Source of the DNA: Pantoea anthophila
GTDB lineage: Bacteria; Pseudomonadota; Gammaproteobacteria; Enterobacterales; Enterobacteriaceae
DNA: 64,000 bases
Direction: 5' to 3'
NCBI RefSeq assembly: GCF_006494375.1
Contig: NZ_VHIZ01000048.1
Span: 98,245-162,244, forward strand
Shown here: one piece after another, positions 23,654 through 35,413 of the stretch
How positions within the stretch are numbered: position 1 is the stretch's first letter
How the letters are laid out: each line of letters starts with the position of its first letter
The notes under the pieces: model-generated
Databases searched by the model: none
What the model saw: only the letters and a program-made list of their open reading frames with translations
What the model was told of the DNA's origin: nothing
Program-made: the position numbers and the translations under genes

Positions 23654-24355
23654 CTAACGACGCGGGATGCCGAGTACGTCGGCCTCCCGCGTGTCGCCCG
23701 ACAGCAGCTGTCGGGTTTCGCCATCCCAGTAAACCCGGCCATCCACAATGACCACGCTGCGCGGCGCGATCTGCTGCGCATCTTCCAGACTGTGTGACAC
23801 CATCAGCAGCGTGATGCTGCGCGCCTCACACACCGAACGCACCAGCTGAAGCATCTCGCCGCGCAGGGCGGGGTCCAGCGCGGAAAAGGGCTCATCCAGC
23901 AGCAGTACCGGACGGTCACGCAACAGGCAACGGGCCAGCGCCACGCGCTGGCGCTGGCCGCCCGACAGTTCGCCTGGCAGGCGTGACAGCAGATCGCTTA
24001 ATCCCACCTGTTCAGCCAGCGCAGTCAGCTGCTGCTGCTGTTCCGAGCTGAGTCGTAGCCCCGGGTGCAGCCCCAGCGCCATGTTCTGCTGCACGCTGAG
24101 GTGCGGAAACAGGTTGTTCTCCTGAAACAGCATGGAGACCGGTCGTCGGGCCGGGACAGTGTGGGTGTGCTCCTGACCGTCAATCAGCAGGGTGCCCTGA
24201 TTCACCGGCAGAAAACCGGCAATCAGGCTCAGCAGGGTGCTTTTACCCGCGCCGCTGGGGCCGAGAATCGCGATGCGTTCACCGCGTGTGGCCCTGAAGC
24301 TGAAGCGCATCGGCAGATGCTGGTAGAGATAGGTAAGGTTATCAAGAGTCAGCAT
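23654..24355 (-). CDS. thiQ: Thiamine ABC transporter ATP-binding protein
   Basis: ThiQ drives import of thiamine and thiamine phosphates through ThiP. The 233-residue protein has Walker [10 protein letters not shown] near residue 33, the signature [13 protein letters not shown] near 129 and Walker [12 protein letters not shown] near 150. Its start overlaps thiP by 14 bases. It is the last gene of the riboswitch-controlled thiBPQ operon and converges with yabI only four bases away, with no visible terminator between them. Confidence 0.97.
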   Translation of the reverse strand: MLTLDNLTYLYQHLPMRFSFRATRGERIAILGPSGAGKSTLLSLIAGFLPVNQGTLLIDGQEHTHTVPARRPVSMLFQENNLFPHLSVQQNMALGLHPGLRLSSEQQQQLTALAEQVGLSDLLSRLPGELSGGQRQRVALARCLLRDRPVLLLDEPFSALDPALRGEMLQLVRSVCEARSITLLMVSHSLEDAQQIAPRSVVIVDGRVYWDGETRQLLSGDTREADVLGIPRR

Positions 24356-25949
24356 GGCGGCCCGGTAATTTTTCCATTAGCGTGAACAGCAATAAGCAGA
24401 GCAGCAGCAGCAGCAGGGCGGTAACCGCACCATCAGCGCCACGATAGGCACCTATCTGCTGATAGAGATAGAACGGCAGCGTGCGGAAGTCGGCGCTGCC
24501 AAACAGCGCCACCACGCCAAAATCACCAATCGACAGCACGCAGGCAAAGGCCAGCGCCTGGGCCAGCGGACGTTTCAGCGCCCGCAACTCGATCAGCCGC
24601 AGCCGGTTCCAGCCCTGAATATCCAGTGAATCGCAGAGTCTGCCGTAACGCTCTGCGGTGTCGCGCATCGGGTTTTCCAGCACTTTCAGCGCATAGGGAA
24701 TGGCGATCAGCGCATTGGTAAACATCACCAGCCCTTCGGCGGAGTCGGGCAGGCCGATGGTGGCGTTGAACAGCAGGAAAAAGCCGGTGGCGAGCACAAT
24801 GCCCGGCATCGCCAGAATCAGCATTCCGCTGGTGTCGATAAGCGTGGCCGCCGCCGGATGCTGGCGCAGACGCAGCTCGCGGCTGCTCCAGAGCAGCATC
24901 ATGGTCAGCACCACGCAGATCAATCCGGCCCCGGTGGCGATGCGTAATGAGGTCAGGGTTGCCCGCCAGAGAGCAGGCTGAGCCAGCGCACCGCGCACTC
25001 CGCCATGCAGGCCCTCCACGATCACCGCCGCCAGCGGAGGCAGCAGCAGGAGCAGCGCCAGCAGGATAAGCAGCGCATCGCTGAGCTGTGCGCCCCACGA
25101 ATCCTGCGGATCGCGCCAGCCCTTCAGCTGACGGGTGCCGGCGGGGATCGCCTTACTGAAACGCTGGCTGAGCAGCACCAGCGTCAGGCAGAAGCCGAGC
25201 TGAATCAGCGCCAGCAGCGCGGCACGGCCCGGATCGTAGTCATAACTCAGCGCCTGGAAAATCGCCAGTTCGAGCGTGGTAGCCTGCGGCCCGCCCCCCA
25301 GTGACAGCACGGTGGCAAAGCTGGCAAAGCAGAGCATAAAGATCAGCGCACCGGTCGGCAGCAACTGACGCCGCAGCCACGGCCACTCCAGCAGGCGAAA
25401 ATGGTGCCAGCCGCGCAGGTCGAGCTGCGCCGCGAGCTGACGCTGCTCGGCCGGAATGCTCTCCAGCGCCTGCAGCATCAGACGCGTCGCCAGCGGCAGA
25501 TTAAAGAAGACGTGCGCCAGCAAAATGCCCGGCAGACCATAGGGTGAGAAGTGATAACCGATGCCCAGCAGCTGACAGAGCTGGGCCAGCCAGCCAACGC
25601 GGCCATAGACGGTCAGCAGACCAAACACCGCCACCAGTACCGGCAGGACCAGGGTCATGGCACAGAGACGCAGCAGCAGCTGGCGGCCGGGAAAACGGCG
25701 CCGATAGAGCGCACGCGCCAGCGGCACGGCAGGCAGCAGGGAGAGCAGGGCGGAGAGCAGCGCCTGACCGAAAGAGAAGCCGATCACGTGCCGCAGATAT
25801 GCATCCTGCAGCACGCTGCGCCACTCCAGGCCTGGCGCGGCCATCCAGAGTGCGCCAAAGGCCAGCAGCGCCACGCCGGTTAGCAGCAGCGTGGCGAGCG
25901 AGCCGGGGATCAGCCAGCGCGCCATCAGCGGCTGACGGCGCGTTGCCAC
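24342..25949 (-). CDS. thiP: Thiamine ABC transporter permease
   Basis: ThiP is the membrane channel for thiamine uptake. At 535 residues it is a fused permease with two homologous halves, each ending in a binding-protein-dependent transport signature (around residues 175-210 and 440-475, the latter with [14 protein letters not shown] and [19 protein letters not shown]). About twelve membrane segments are visible. The start overlaps thiB by 25 bases, indicating translational coupling. Confidence 0.97.
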   Translation of the reverse strand: MATRRQPLMARWLIPGSLATLLLTGVALLAFGALWMAAPGLEWRSVLQDAYLRHVIGFSFGQALLSALLSLLPAVPLARALYRRRFPGRQLLLRLCAMTLVLPVLVAVFGLLTVYGRVGWLAQLCQLLGIGYHFSPYGLPGILLAHVFFNLPLATRLMLQALESIPAEQRQLAAQLDLRGWHHFRLLEWPWLRRQLLPTGALIFMLCFASFATVLSLGGGPQATTLELAIFQALSYDYDPGRAALLALIQLGFCLTLVLLSQRFSKAIPAGTRQLKGWRDPQDSWGAQLSDALLILLALLLLLPPLAAVIVEGLHGGVRGALAQPALWRATLTSLRIATGAGLICVVLTMMLLWSSRELRLRQHPAAATLIDTSGMLILAMPGIVLATGFFLLFNATIGLPDSAEGLVMFTNALIAIPYALKVLENPMRDTAERYGRLCDSLDIQGWNRLRLIELRALKRPLAQALAFACVLSIGDFGVVALFGSADFRTLPFYLYQQIGAYRGADGAVTALLLLLLCLLLFTLMEKLPGRHADS

Positions 25950-26911
25950 TGGCTGATCCAGCCTGAACGCTGTGTGGCCACCTCTTCAGGCGAGAACTGC
26001 AGGGCGGTGGACGGCACCGTCAGGCTGGCAAAACCGGCAGGCAGCGGCGTATCGATCACCGGGTACATCCAGTTGCCGGTGGGAATGGTGCGCTGGAACG
26101 CAGGCGAGACCATAAACTGCATGAACTGCTGTGCCAGCGCAGGCTGTTTGCTGCTGGCTAACTGTGCGGCCACTTCCACCTGCAGATAGTGTCCTTCGGC
26201 AAACGGCGCGGCGGCGTAGTTCTCTTTTTTCTCTTCGATGATGTGGTAAGCCGGAGAGGTGGTGTAACTCAGCACCAGATCGCCTTCGCCCTTCAGGAAC
26301 AGGCCATAGGCTTCGCTCCAGCCTTTGGTCACCGTTACGGTTTTCTGCGCCAGCTTCTGCCACGCCTGCGGAGCCTGGTCGCCGTAGACCTTCTGCATCC
26401 ACAGCAGCAGGCCTAAGCCGGGGGTACTGGTACGCGGATCTTCGTAGATCACCCGCCACTTTTCCGGGCTGTCGACCAGCTCTTTCAGGCTCCTGGGCGG
26501 GTTTTTCAGCCGGGTTTTGTCATAGACAAAGGCGAAGTAGCCATAGTCAAACGGCACAAAGGTGGTGTTGTGCCAGCCGCCAGGCAGGGTAAGTTTTGCG
26601 GTGTCGACCTGACTTTCAGCAAACAGACCGGTTTTCTGCGCCGCCTGCACCAGATTGTTATCCAGCCCCAGCACCAGATCCGCTTTGCTGTTTTTGCCTT
26701 CCATCCGCACGCGGTTCAGCAGCGAGACGCCATCTTCCAGCGTGACGAATTTCAGCTCACAGTTGCACTGCGCCTCAAAGGCTTTTTTTACCGCCGGGCC
26801 AGGGCCCCAGTCGGCAGAGAAGGAGTCGTAGGTGTAGACCGTGAGGACCGGCTTAGCCGCCAGAACGGGGGCGGAGAGTAACAGCAATACCGGCAGAACT
26901 TTGTTTAACAC
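25925..26911 (-). CDS. thiB: Thiamine-binding periplasmic protein
   Basis: ThiB (TbpA) captures thiamine, thiamine phosphate and TPP in the periplasm and delivers them to ThiPQ. I chose the GTG at 26911: it gives VLNKVLPVLLLLSAPVLA, a proper signal peptide like the E. coli one, and a GGAG site lies six bases upstream. A longer in-frame reading to 26974 has no signal and would run into the riboswitch. The mature protein begins AKPVLTVYTYDSF and contains the family segment YEDPRTSTPGLGLLLWMQK. It is 328 residues with its signal and leads the operon. Confidence 0.96.
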   Translation of the reverse strand: MLNKVLPVLLLLSAPVLAAKPVLTVYTYDSFSADWGPGPAVKKAFEAQCNCELKFVTLEDGVSLLNRVRMEGKNSKADLVLGLDNNLVQAAQKTGLFAESQVDTAKLTLPGGWHNTTFVPFDYGYFAFVYDKTRLKNPPRSLKELVDSPEKWRVIYEDPRTSTPGLGLLLWMQKVYGDQAPQAWQKLAQKTVTVTKGWSEAYGLFLKGEGDLVLSYTTSPAYHIIEEKKENYAAAPFAEGHYLQVEVAAQLASSKQPALAQQFMQFMVSPAFQRTIPTGNWMYPVIDTPLPAGFASLTVPSTALQFSPEEVATQRSGWISQWQRAVSR

Positions 26912-26968
26912 TTTGCGCTCCTTCAGGAGAATAGGGGATGAGTCGCAAAGGATCTGAGCACAGCGGCC

Positions 26969-27056
26969 TCTCAAATCCCTACGTCGGTATTAACCGAATC
27001 AGGTTCGACGGGTCTCTCTCAGCTGCTTGCTGGTGGCAGGCGGCACCCCGTTGAGA
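26969..27056 (-). promoter_or_regulatory. TPP riboswitch (thi box) of thiBPQ
   Basis: Read on the minus strand, the P1 arms TCTCAA (27056-27051) and TTGAGA (26974-26969) enclose all conserved thi-box parts: ACGGGGTGC, CTGAGAGAGACCC, GAACCTGATTCGGTTAATACC and the closing CGTAGGGA. The last two are the pyrophosphate- and pyrimidine-sensor elements. Between the aptamer and thiB, CTCC (26929-26926) can pair with the GGAG ribosome site (26921-26918) around a TGAA loop. This suggests translational control, with TPP binding favouring the closed form. The mode of control is inferred. Confidence 0.95.
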
Positions 27057-27063
27057 ACGTCAC

Positions 27064-27069
27064 ATTCTA
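27064..27069 (-). promoter_or_regulatory. Candidate -10 of the thiB transcript
   Basis: TAGAAT on the minus strand lies eight bases before the riboswitch P1 arm and matches consensus at five of six bases. The corresponding -35 (TTTCGC at 17-bp spacing) is poor. The position, between the sgrR stop and the aptamer, is right for this promoter. Confidence 0.45.
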
Positions 27070-27095
27070 GTCATTTCAGCGCCGTGGCGAAAGCG

Positions 27096-28757
27096 TCACA
27101 GTGCCGGCGGCGCAAACCAGGCCGATTTAAAATCAAACCAGCCCAGGGTATTCATCCGGACGCCACGCATGCTGCGCTGGCCCTCCAGCAGCAGCCAGTG
27201 ATGAAACAGCGGATGCAGACCCGCCTCTTCAACCAGCTGTTTGCTCCACTCGGCCAGCGGCAGCGTTTTCTCGCGCCAGCGGGCCGCGTCACTGTGCCAG
27301 TCAATCGGCAGGCAGTGATGCAGCAGCGGGATCTCATACAGCTGGGCGAACAGCGACCAGTTCAGCGGCAGGGTAAAGTTGACGCTGCCGAGCCAGATAT
27401 CACTCTCCGCGTCGCCCTGATACCAGCTTTCATAACTGATCTCACGGGTTTCCAGGGTGACGCCCTGTTGGGCCAGCAGGGGACGCAGCGCATTGGCGAT
27501 GCCCTCATGCTCCACGTGCTGACTGTACCAGGTCAGCGTCAGATGGGTCAGGCCGGGCGGCTTTTCGACCGGGGTCAGGTCCCGGCGGTGGTGCCAGCGC
27601 GGCAGCAGGCCATAAGCCGGAAACCAGTATCGCTGATAGCCGACGCCCGCGTGGTTGAGCAGGGCGATAGGGTTGAAGAGATAACTGACCCAGCGCCTGA
27701 CTGCCTCGCTGCGACCCTGCTCTGAACGCTGGTCAAACAGCAGATAGTAGCAGCCCTCCTCAAGGCGGCTCTCCTCCTGAATCTCATCCGCAGCGTCCCC
27801 CTGCAGGCGCACACCGGCATAGACCAGCTCATCGCTGATGTCGGGCAGCACCCAGATAGAGACATCGTCGATCAGGGCGCGAAAACCGAAGTAATCATCA
27901 AAAGCTTCAATCTTCAGCTGGCTCTCATGATTGCGGATCACCCGGTAGGGGCCGGTGCCGACTGGCTGGCGGGCAAAATCCTGAATCGTCGGCCACTCGC
28001 GCGGCAGGATCATCGCGCTGACGCTGCCCAGCAGCCAGGGCAGGCCGTCGTCGGGCTGGTTCAGATGCACATCCAGCGTCCAGGGGGCGGGTGAGGAGAT
28101 CTTTGCAATGTGGGAAAAGAGCGGATGAGGGCACTGACGCTCCAGGGTGGCGATGACATCCGCCATCTCCAGCTCCCGACCGTGATGGAAACGAATAGCC
28201 GGACGCAGAAAGAAGCGCCAGTGAAGCGGGGAGGTCTGCTGCCAGTGATGCGCGATATCGGGCTCGATTTCCCCGTTTTCCTCATTTATCCGCGTCAGCC
28301 CATTAAAAATCTGCCGGGCAATGTGCGTTTCAGAGCGCCGCAGCGGCGAGCCAGGCAGCAGATTGAGCAGGGGACGATAGTAGAGCACCCGCAGGATATG
28401 CTTGCCCTGCCGGAAACTGCGGCCGAGATGCGCACTGATCATCTGCCGCACCTGATCCTTATCGCCCACCAGCTGGACCAGCTGATCGATGCGATCCTGC
28501 TCCAGCAGATCTTCGGCACGCTGCTGCTGTAAAGCCAGCCCGGTATAGCAGAACGTCAGATGTGACCGCCTGCCGCGTCCCGCTTCTGCCTGCCAGACCA
28601 GCCAGCCTGCCGCCTGCATCCGGTTGAGCAGATTGCGCATGTGGCGGCGCGAGCAGTGCAGCAGGTCAGCCAGTTCGCTGAGGGTAATGGCCTGCGACTG
28701 GCCCTGGCAGCTCTGCCACAGGCGAATGAATTGCTGCTTCAGACGTGACGAGGACAT
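27096..28757 (-). CDS. sgrR: Transcriptional regulator SgrR
   Basis: SgrR activates the small RNA SgrS when glucose-phosphate accumulates and represses its own gene. The 553-residue protein has an N-terminal winged-helix DNA-binding domain ([19 protein letters not shown] segment near residue 30) and a large C-terminal solute-binding-protein-like (family 5) domain. The latter probably senses the sugar signal; [15 protein letters not shown] and the terminal [17 protein letters not shown] are family hallmarks. It is divergent from the sgrS homologue, as in E. coli, and lies upstream of thiB. Confidence 0.96.
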   Translation of the reverse strand: MSSSRLKQQFIRLWQSCQGQSQAITLSELADLLHCSRRHMRNLLNRMQAAGWLVWQAEAGRGRRSHLTFCYTGLALQQQRAEDLLEQDRIDQLVQLVGDKDQVRQMISAHLGRSFRQGKHILRVLYYRPLLNLLPGSPLRRSETHIARQIFNGLTRINEENGEIEPDIAHHWQQTSPLHWRFFLRPAIRFHHGRELEMADVIATLERQCPHPLFSHIAKISSPAPWTLDVHLNQPDDGLPWLLGSVSAMILPREWPTIQDFARQPVGTGPYRVIRNHESQLKIEAFDDYFGFRALIDDVSIWVLPDISDELVYAGVRLQGDAADEIQEESRLEEGCYYLLFDQRSEQGRSEAVRRWVSYLFNPIALLNHAGVGYQRYWFPAYGLLPRWHHRRDLTPVEKPPGLTHLTLTWYSQHVEHEGIANALRPLLAQQGVTLETREISYESWYQGDAESDIWLGSVNFTLPLNWSLFAQLYEIPLLHHCLPIDWHSDAARWREKTLPLAEWSKQLVEEAGLHPLFHHWLLLEGQRSMRGVRMNTLGWFDFKSAWFAPPAL

Positions 28758-28809
28758 AAAAGAGGAACTCCTGCTGAAAAGCGCTCTGTTTTTTCTGCCT
28801 CATTTTAAG

Positions 28810-28947
28810 AGCAAACTTTGCGCTATGGGAAGAGCGGGAGGCATTCAGTCTGGAATGGCGTTCAACCCTGACTTCGCTGTTCAGCGGAGTGCTTTTCTGA
28901 GTAGGGTGCATTTACACCGCCAGCAGAGGATCTCTGCTGGCTTTTTT
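28810..28947 (+). ncRNA. sgrS: SgrS small RNA homologue (5-prime end not determined)
   Basis: The 3-prime end carries the features of SgrS. The putative ptsG-pairing core CTGAGTAGGGTGC is at 28897-28909. A small hairpin follows (GGTG / CACC, 28904-28917), then the terminator stem GCCAGCAGA / TCTGCTGGC (28919-28941) and six T, matching the E. coli GCCAGCAG...CTGCTGG end. SgrS pairs with the ptsG leader via Hfq to stop glucose uptake during sugar-phosphate stress. It sits divergent from sgrR and just before setA, the E. coli arrangement. I find no SgrT-like ORF: the only ATG frame crossing it, from 28825, runs through the terminator without a stop. The start is a guess. Confidence 0.78.
28919..28947 (+). 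terminator. SgrS rho-independent terminator
   Basis: A 9-bp perfect stem GCCAGCAGA / TCTGCTGGC with a 5-base loop is followed by TTTTTT. In SgrS the terminal U tract is also the Hfq contact. Confidence 0.9.
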
Positions 28948-29012
28948 CATCGTGCGCGGTATGGTCTACCCTTCTTTTTTTCCTCTCTGTTTAGCCTCTA
29001 AGGGATTTCGCT

Positions 29013-30191
29013 ATGAAATCGCTGTTAACGCGGCAGCGCCGCATCAATCCGGTTTACCTCGCTTTTATGGTTGCCTCGTTCATGCTGGGCGTGGCGGGCG
29101 CATTGCAGGCACCGACGCTGAGCCTGTTTCTGACGCGCGAAGTGCAGGCCCGCCCTTTCTGGGTCGGACTGTTTTTTACCATCAATGCGGTGGCCGGTAT
29201 TCTGGTGAGCATGCTGGTGGCGAAGCGTTCGGACAGCGTGGGGGACCGCCGTAATATCATTCTGTTCTGTTGCCTGATGGCGCTGGTCAATGCGCTGCTG
29301 TTTGCCTTCAGTCGCCACTACCTGACGCTGATTACGCTGGGTGTGCTGCTGTCGGCGCTCGCCAGCGTCTCAATGCCTCAGCTCTTTGCGCTGGCCCGGG
29401 AATATGCCGATCAGTCGGCGCGTGAAGCGGTCATGTTCAGTTCGGTGATGCGCGCGCAGCTGTCGCTGGCGTGGGTCATCGGGCCACCGCTCTCATTTGC
29501 GCTGGCGCTGAACTATGGTTTTGTCACGCTGTTTATGGTGGCCGCCGCGCTGTTTCTGATCTGTATCCTGCTGGTCTGGTTTACCCTGCCGTCAGTGCCC
29601 CGTGCGCAGCCGCTGCTGCAAAGCGGCGGTCTGCCGCTAAGCGGCTGGCGCGATCGCGATGTGCGCCTGCTGTTTATCGCCTCGGTGGTGATGTGGACCT
29701 GCAATACCATGTATATCATTGATATGCCGCTCTATATCAGTACGACGCTTGGCCTGCCGGAAAAGCTGGCGGGTCTGCTGATGGGCACGGCCGCCGGGCT
29801 GGAGATCCCGGTGATGCTGCTGGCCGGGCATTACGCCCGCCGCATGGGCAAGCGCCGGTTAATGCTGGTGGCGGTGGCCGCCGGGGTGCTGTTTTACCTG
29901 GGGCTGGTGCTGTTTAACTCCCGCACGTCACTGATGGTATTGCAGCTGTTTAATGCGGTGTTTGTCGGGATTATTGCCGGGATTGGGATGTTGTGGTTCC
30001 AGGATCTGATGCCGGGACGGCCTGGCGCCGCAACCACCCTGTTCACCAACTCCATCTCAACCGGCATGATTCTGGCCGGGGTGATTCAGGGTACGCTGAG
30101 CGAGCGGCTGGGACATGAGGCGGTCTACTGGCTGGCATTCGGGCTGGCGATTGTGGCGCTGGTGATGTCGGCACGGGTGCGCGACGTATAA
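29013..30191 (+). CDS. setA: Sugar efflux transporter SetA (major facilitator)
   Basis: SetA exports glucose analogues, lactose and related sugars, and in E. coli belongs to the SgrRST-SetA response to glucose-phosphate stress. The 392-residue length equals E. coli SetA. Twelve membrane segments can be traced. The N-terminal AGALQAPTLSLFLTREV, the loop AKRSDSVGDRRN after TM2 and the later MWTCNTMYIIDMPLYIS are characteristic of the SET family. It lies 65 bases after the SgrS terminator, so in stress it may also be reached by read-through. In related species names setA/setB/setC are close, but the location supports setA. Confidence 0.93.
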   Translation: MKSLLTRQRRINPVYLAFMVASFMLGVAGALQAPTLSLFLTREVQARPFWVGLFFTINAVAGILVSMLVAKRSDSVGDRRNIILFCCLMALVNALLFAFSRHYLTLITLGVLLSALASVSMPQLFALAREYADQSAREAVMFSSVMRAQLSLAWVIGPPLSFALALNYGFVTLFMVAAALFLICILLVWFTLPSVPRAQPLLQSGGLPLSGWRDRDVRLLFIASVVMWTCNTMYIIDMPLYISTTLGLPEKLAGLLMGTAAGLEIPVMLLAGHYARRMGKRRLMLVAVAAGVLFYLGLVLFNSRTSLMVLQLFNAVFVGIIAGIGMLWFQDLMPGRPGAATTLFTNSISTGMILAGVIQGTLSERLGHEAVYWLAFGLAIVALVMSARVRDV

Positions 30192-30196
30192 AGAAG

Positions 30197-30224
30197 AAGG
30201 GCGACAGGATATCGCCCTTTTTTT
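30197..30224 (+). terminator. setA terminator
   Basis: An 8-bp stem AAGGGCGA / TCGCCCTT with a 7-base loop is followed by seven T, six bases after the setA stop. Confidence 0.9.
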
Positions 30225-30254
30225 AACTATTGAGGAATCTGGACCGGTCGCTGT

Positions 30255-30460
30255 GATAGCGAGCCTGCTCAGAGAACACGGTCAGATCGGAAAGGCGCTT
30301 AAGCCAATCCCTGGCCGCTCGGCCCGCGCGATTACGCACCTCATCCATGAGGTGCGCCCGTAAACGGGCCAACGCATTGCGTTGTTCAAAAACGCTCCCG
30401 ACGTTTTTGTCCCTGGCGCGGGACGCTTTCCTCCTCTGACCGTATTCCCTGCGCGTTAAG
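30255..30460. repeat. Palindromic intergenic repeat, long form (copy 2)
   Basis: The outer parts match copy 1 at 4474-4599. The arms GAGAACACGGTCAGATCGG (30272-30290) and the reverse complement of 30424-30449 agree closely, so the unit is an imperfect inverted repeat. CCCGCGC (30323-30329) pairs with GCGCGGG (30416-30422). Between these, copy 2 has about 85 bases absent from copy 1, made of four small hairpins: CGCACCTCA/TGAGGTGCG (30335-30356), GCCCG/CGGGC (30356-30369), AACGCA/TGCGTT (30371-30383) and CAAAAACG/CGTTTTTG (30387-30409). No credible ORF is present. It fills the gap between the setA terminator and leuD. It is probably one of a dispersed family. Confidence 0.78.
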
Positions 30461-30499
30461 CTTAATTGTTGCTGTCAGATTAGCCCTGTCTTAACGCAA

Positions 30500-31105
30500 T
30501 CAGCGCAGGAAGGCGGGCTGATTCTGCTCATACTGCGAAATTGACGCTTCATGCTGCAGGGTCAGACCGATGCTGTCGAGGCCGTTGATCATGCAGTGGC
30601 GACGGAAGCTGTCGAGTTCAAACGGGTAGACTTTATCGCCTGCGGTCACCGTCTGCGCTTCCAGATCGACCGTAAAGCTGATACCTGGCTGAGCCGCAAC
30701 CAGCCTGAACAGCTCATCCACTTCCTCTTCGCTTAACTTCACCGGCAGCAGCTGATTGTTGAAGCTGTTGCCGTAGAAGATATCGGCGAAGCTTGGCGCA
30801 ATCACCACGTGAAAACCGAAATCGGTCAGCGCCCAGGGCGCATGTTCACGAGAGGAGCCACAGCCAAAGTTCTCGCGCGCCAGCAGAATGCTGGTGCCTT
30901 TAAACTCTGGCTTGTTCAGCACAAAGCTGGGAGTCGGGACCGTGCCGGCGTCATCTTCAAAACGCCAGTCATGGAACAGGTGCTGACCAAAACCGGTGCG
31001 GGTCACCTTCTGCAAAAACTGCTTAGGGATGATCGCGTCGGTATCGACGTTTGCGGCGTCCAGCGGCGCGACGATGCCGGTGTGCTGAGTAAATTTATTC
31101 GCCAT
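30500..31105 (-). CDS. leuD: 3-isopropylmalate dehydratase small subunit
   Basis: LeuD pairs with LeuC to isomerise 2-isopropylmalate to 3-isopropylmalate in leucine synthesis. The 201-residue protein matches the family: [12 protein letters not shown] near residue 22, [18 protein letters not shown] near 76 (substrate-binding loop) and [14 protein letters not shown] near 110. It follows leuC with three bases between and is the last gene of leuLABCD. I see no clear terminator between leuD and the repeat at 30255-30460, whose hairpins may act as one. Confidence 0.98.
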   Translation of the reverse strand: MANKFTQHTGIVAPLDAANVDTDAIIPKQFLQKVTRTGFGQHLFHDWRFEDDAGTVPTPSFVLNKPEFKGTSILLARENFGCGSSREHAPWALTDFGFHVVIAPSFADIFYGNSFNNQLLPVKLSEEEVDELFRLVAAQPGISFTVDLEAQTVTAGDKVYPFELDSFRRHCMINGLDSIGLTLQHEASISQYEQNQPAFLR

Positions 31106-31108
31106 GAC

Positions 31109-32515
31109 TTATGCTCCTGTCGTCAGTTCACGGATGTCGGCAAAGTGGCCGGTGACGGCTGCCGCTGCGGCCATTGCCGGGCTGACCAGATGGGTTCGTC
31201 CACCGCGGCCCTGACGACCTTCAAAGTTACGGTTGCTGGTTGACGCGCAACGCTCGCCGGGGTTGAGGCGGTCATTGTTCATCGCCAGACACATGGAGCA
31301 GCCTGGCAGACGCCACTCAAAGCCCGCTTCCAGGAAGATTTTATCCAGACCTTCCGCTTCCGCCTGTGCTTTTACCGGACCGGAACCGGGCACTACCATC
31401 GCAACCACACCCGGCGCAACTTTGCGGCCTTTGGCGATAGCGGCGGCGGCACGCAGATCCTCAATGCGTGAGTTGGTACAGGAGCCGATAAAGACTTTAT
31501 CAATCGCGACATCGGTCAGTCGGATGCCCGGCTGCAGATTCATATACGCCAGCGCTTTTTCCGCTGAGGCGCGCTCTACCGGATCGGCGAATGAGGCCGG
31601 GTTCGGGATCACCTGATCAACGGCGATCACCTGACCCGGGTTGGTGCCCCAGGTGACCTGTGGCGCAATCTCTTCTGCATGCAGCGTGACCACCGCATCA
31701 TAGGTCGCGCCTTCATCTGATTTCAGTGTGCGCCAGTACTCTACAGCCTGCTCCCACTTCTCACCCTGTGGGGAGAACTGGCGGCCTTTCAGGTAGCTGA
31801 AGGTGGTCTCGTCCGGTGCCACCAGGCCCGCTTTCGCGCCCATTTCAATCGCCATGTTGCACAGCGTCATACGACCTTCCATGCTCAGCGCCTGAATGGC
31901 CGGACCGCAGAACTCAACCACATAGCCGGTTCCGCCTGCGCTGCCGGTTTTGCCGATGATCGCCAGGACAATATCTTTTGCCGTAATGCCGGTTGAAGCC
32001 TGGCCCAGTACCTCAATTTTCATGGTTTTCGCCCGGCCCTGCTTCAGGGTCTGGGTGGCAAACACATGCTCTACTTCGGAGGTGCCGATACCAAACGCCA
32101 GTGAGCCGAAGGCACCGTGCGTCGCCGTGTGCGAGTCACCGCACACGATGGTCATGCCTGGCAGCGTCATGCCCTGCTCAGGGCCGATAACGTGCACAAT
32201 TCCCTGATACGGGTGGTTCAGGTCATAGAGCTGTACGCCAAATTCAGCGCAGTTCTTCATCAGCTCCTGCATCTGAATCCGCGCCATCTCGCCCGACGCA
32301 TTGATGTCTTTGGTCTGAGTAGAGACGTTGTGGTCCATGGTGGCAAAGGTTTTGCCCGGCTGACGCACCTTGCGTCCATGCGCACGCAGACCATCAAAAG
32401 CCTGTGGCGAGGTGACTTCATGGATCAGGTGGCGATCGATATAGAGTAACGGCGTTTCGTTCGGCGCTTCGTGGACGACATGTGCATCAAATAACTTCTG
32501 GTATAAGGTTTTCAT
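31109..32515 (-). CDS. leuC: 3-isopropylmalate dehydratase large subunit
   Basis: LeuC is the aconitase-like [4Fe-4S] catalytic subunit. The cluster cysteines are visible in FIGSCTNSR near residue 347 and in [12 protein letters not shown] near 407-410. The ATG at 32515 gives [14 protein letters not shown], in line with E. coli, and a length of 468. An in-frame extension upstream would run back into leuB and lacks family similarity. A GAGG site lies about twelve bases before the ATG, rather far; translation may be coupled to leuB, which ends four bases before it. Confidence 0.97.
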   Translation of the reverse strand: MKTLYQKLFDAHVVHEAPNETPLLYIDRHLIHEVTSPQAFDGLRAHGRKVRQPGKTFATMDHNVSTQTKDINASGEMARIQMQELMKNCAEFGVQLYDLNHPYQGIVHVIGPEQGMTLPGMTIVCGDSHTATHGAFGSLAFGIGTSEVEHVFATQTLKQGRAKTMKIEVLGQASTGITAKDIVLAIIGKTGSAGGTGYVVEFCGPAIQALSMEGRMTLCNMAIEMGAKAGLVAPDETTFSYLKGRQFSPQGEKWEQAVEYWRTLKSDEGATYDAVVTLHAEEIAPQVTWGTNPGQVIAVDQVIPNPASFADPVERASAEKALAYMNLQPGIRLTDVAIDKVFIGSCTNSRIEDLRAAAAIAKGRKVAPGVVAMVVPGSGPVKAQAEAEGLDKIFLEAGFEWRLPGCSMCLAMNNDRLNPGERCASTSNRNFEGRQGRGGRTHLVSPAMAAAAAVTGHFADIRELTTGA

Positions 32516-32519
32516 TTTT

Positions 32520-35176
<2,657 letters not shown>

Positions 35177-35217
35177 CGTATTCATCCTTATGCATTTTCT
35201 GGCCTGGCAACGAGCAT

Positions 35218-35246
35218 AAAAAAACCCGCGACAGGCGCGGGTTTTT
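35218..35246 (-). terminator. leu operon attenuator
   Basis: Read on the minus strand, CCCGCG (35241-35236) pairs with CGCGGG (35230-35225) and is followed by seven T. It lies between leuL and leuA, where the E. coli attenuator lies. When leucyl-tRNA is short, ribosome stalling in leuL should favour an alternative fold and read-through. Confidence 0.93.
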
Positions 35247-35265
35247 AACTTTCAGCAGGTTTGAA

Positions 35266-35349
35266 TCAGTGTTTGATTCCGCCCACAAGTCTACCGCGCA
35301 AGCTGTATGCGTTTAGTAGTAGACCGAGAAGGCGAGCAAAACGAAACAT
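35266..35349 (-). CDS. leuL: leu operon leader peptide
   Basis: A 27-residue ORF precedes the attenuator. It has seven leucines, including Leu-Leu-Gly-Leu-Leu-Leu at residues 7-12. Three consecutive CTA codons, rare in enterics, make the ribosome sensitive to leucyl-tRNA supply. The C-terminal VGGIKH resembles the VGGIQH of E. coli LeuL. Its start lies about 30 bases after the predicted transcript start, and the ORF ends 20 bases before the terminator. Its role is in cis control, not as a protein. Confidence 0.95.
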   Translation of the reverse strand: MFRFARLLGLLLNAYSLRGRLVGGIKH

Positions 35350-35384
35350 GGATTCAAACCTTATAAATTGTTGTGCTGCCTATA

Positions 35385-35413
35385 TTGGTACTGCAATCAC
35401 TCAGGGATGTCAA
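35385..35413 (-). promoter_or_regulatory. leuLABCD promoter
   Basis: On the minus strand, a perfect TTGACA (35413-35408) is followed after 17 bp by TACCAA (35390-35385). E. coli leu has the same -35, TCC next to it, and the same spacing. The transcript would start about 28 bases before leuL. Confidence 0.75.

Noticed and set aside
28825..29001. ORF crossing the SgrS region as a candidate SgrT or small protein
   Set aside because: It runs straight through the SgrS terminator and into the setA leader without similarity to SgrT.
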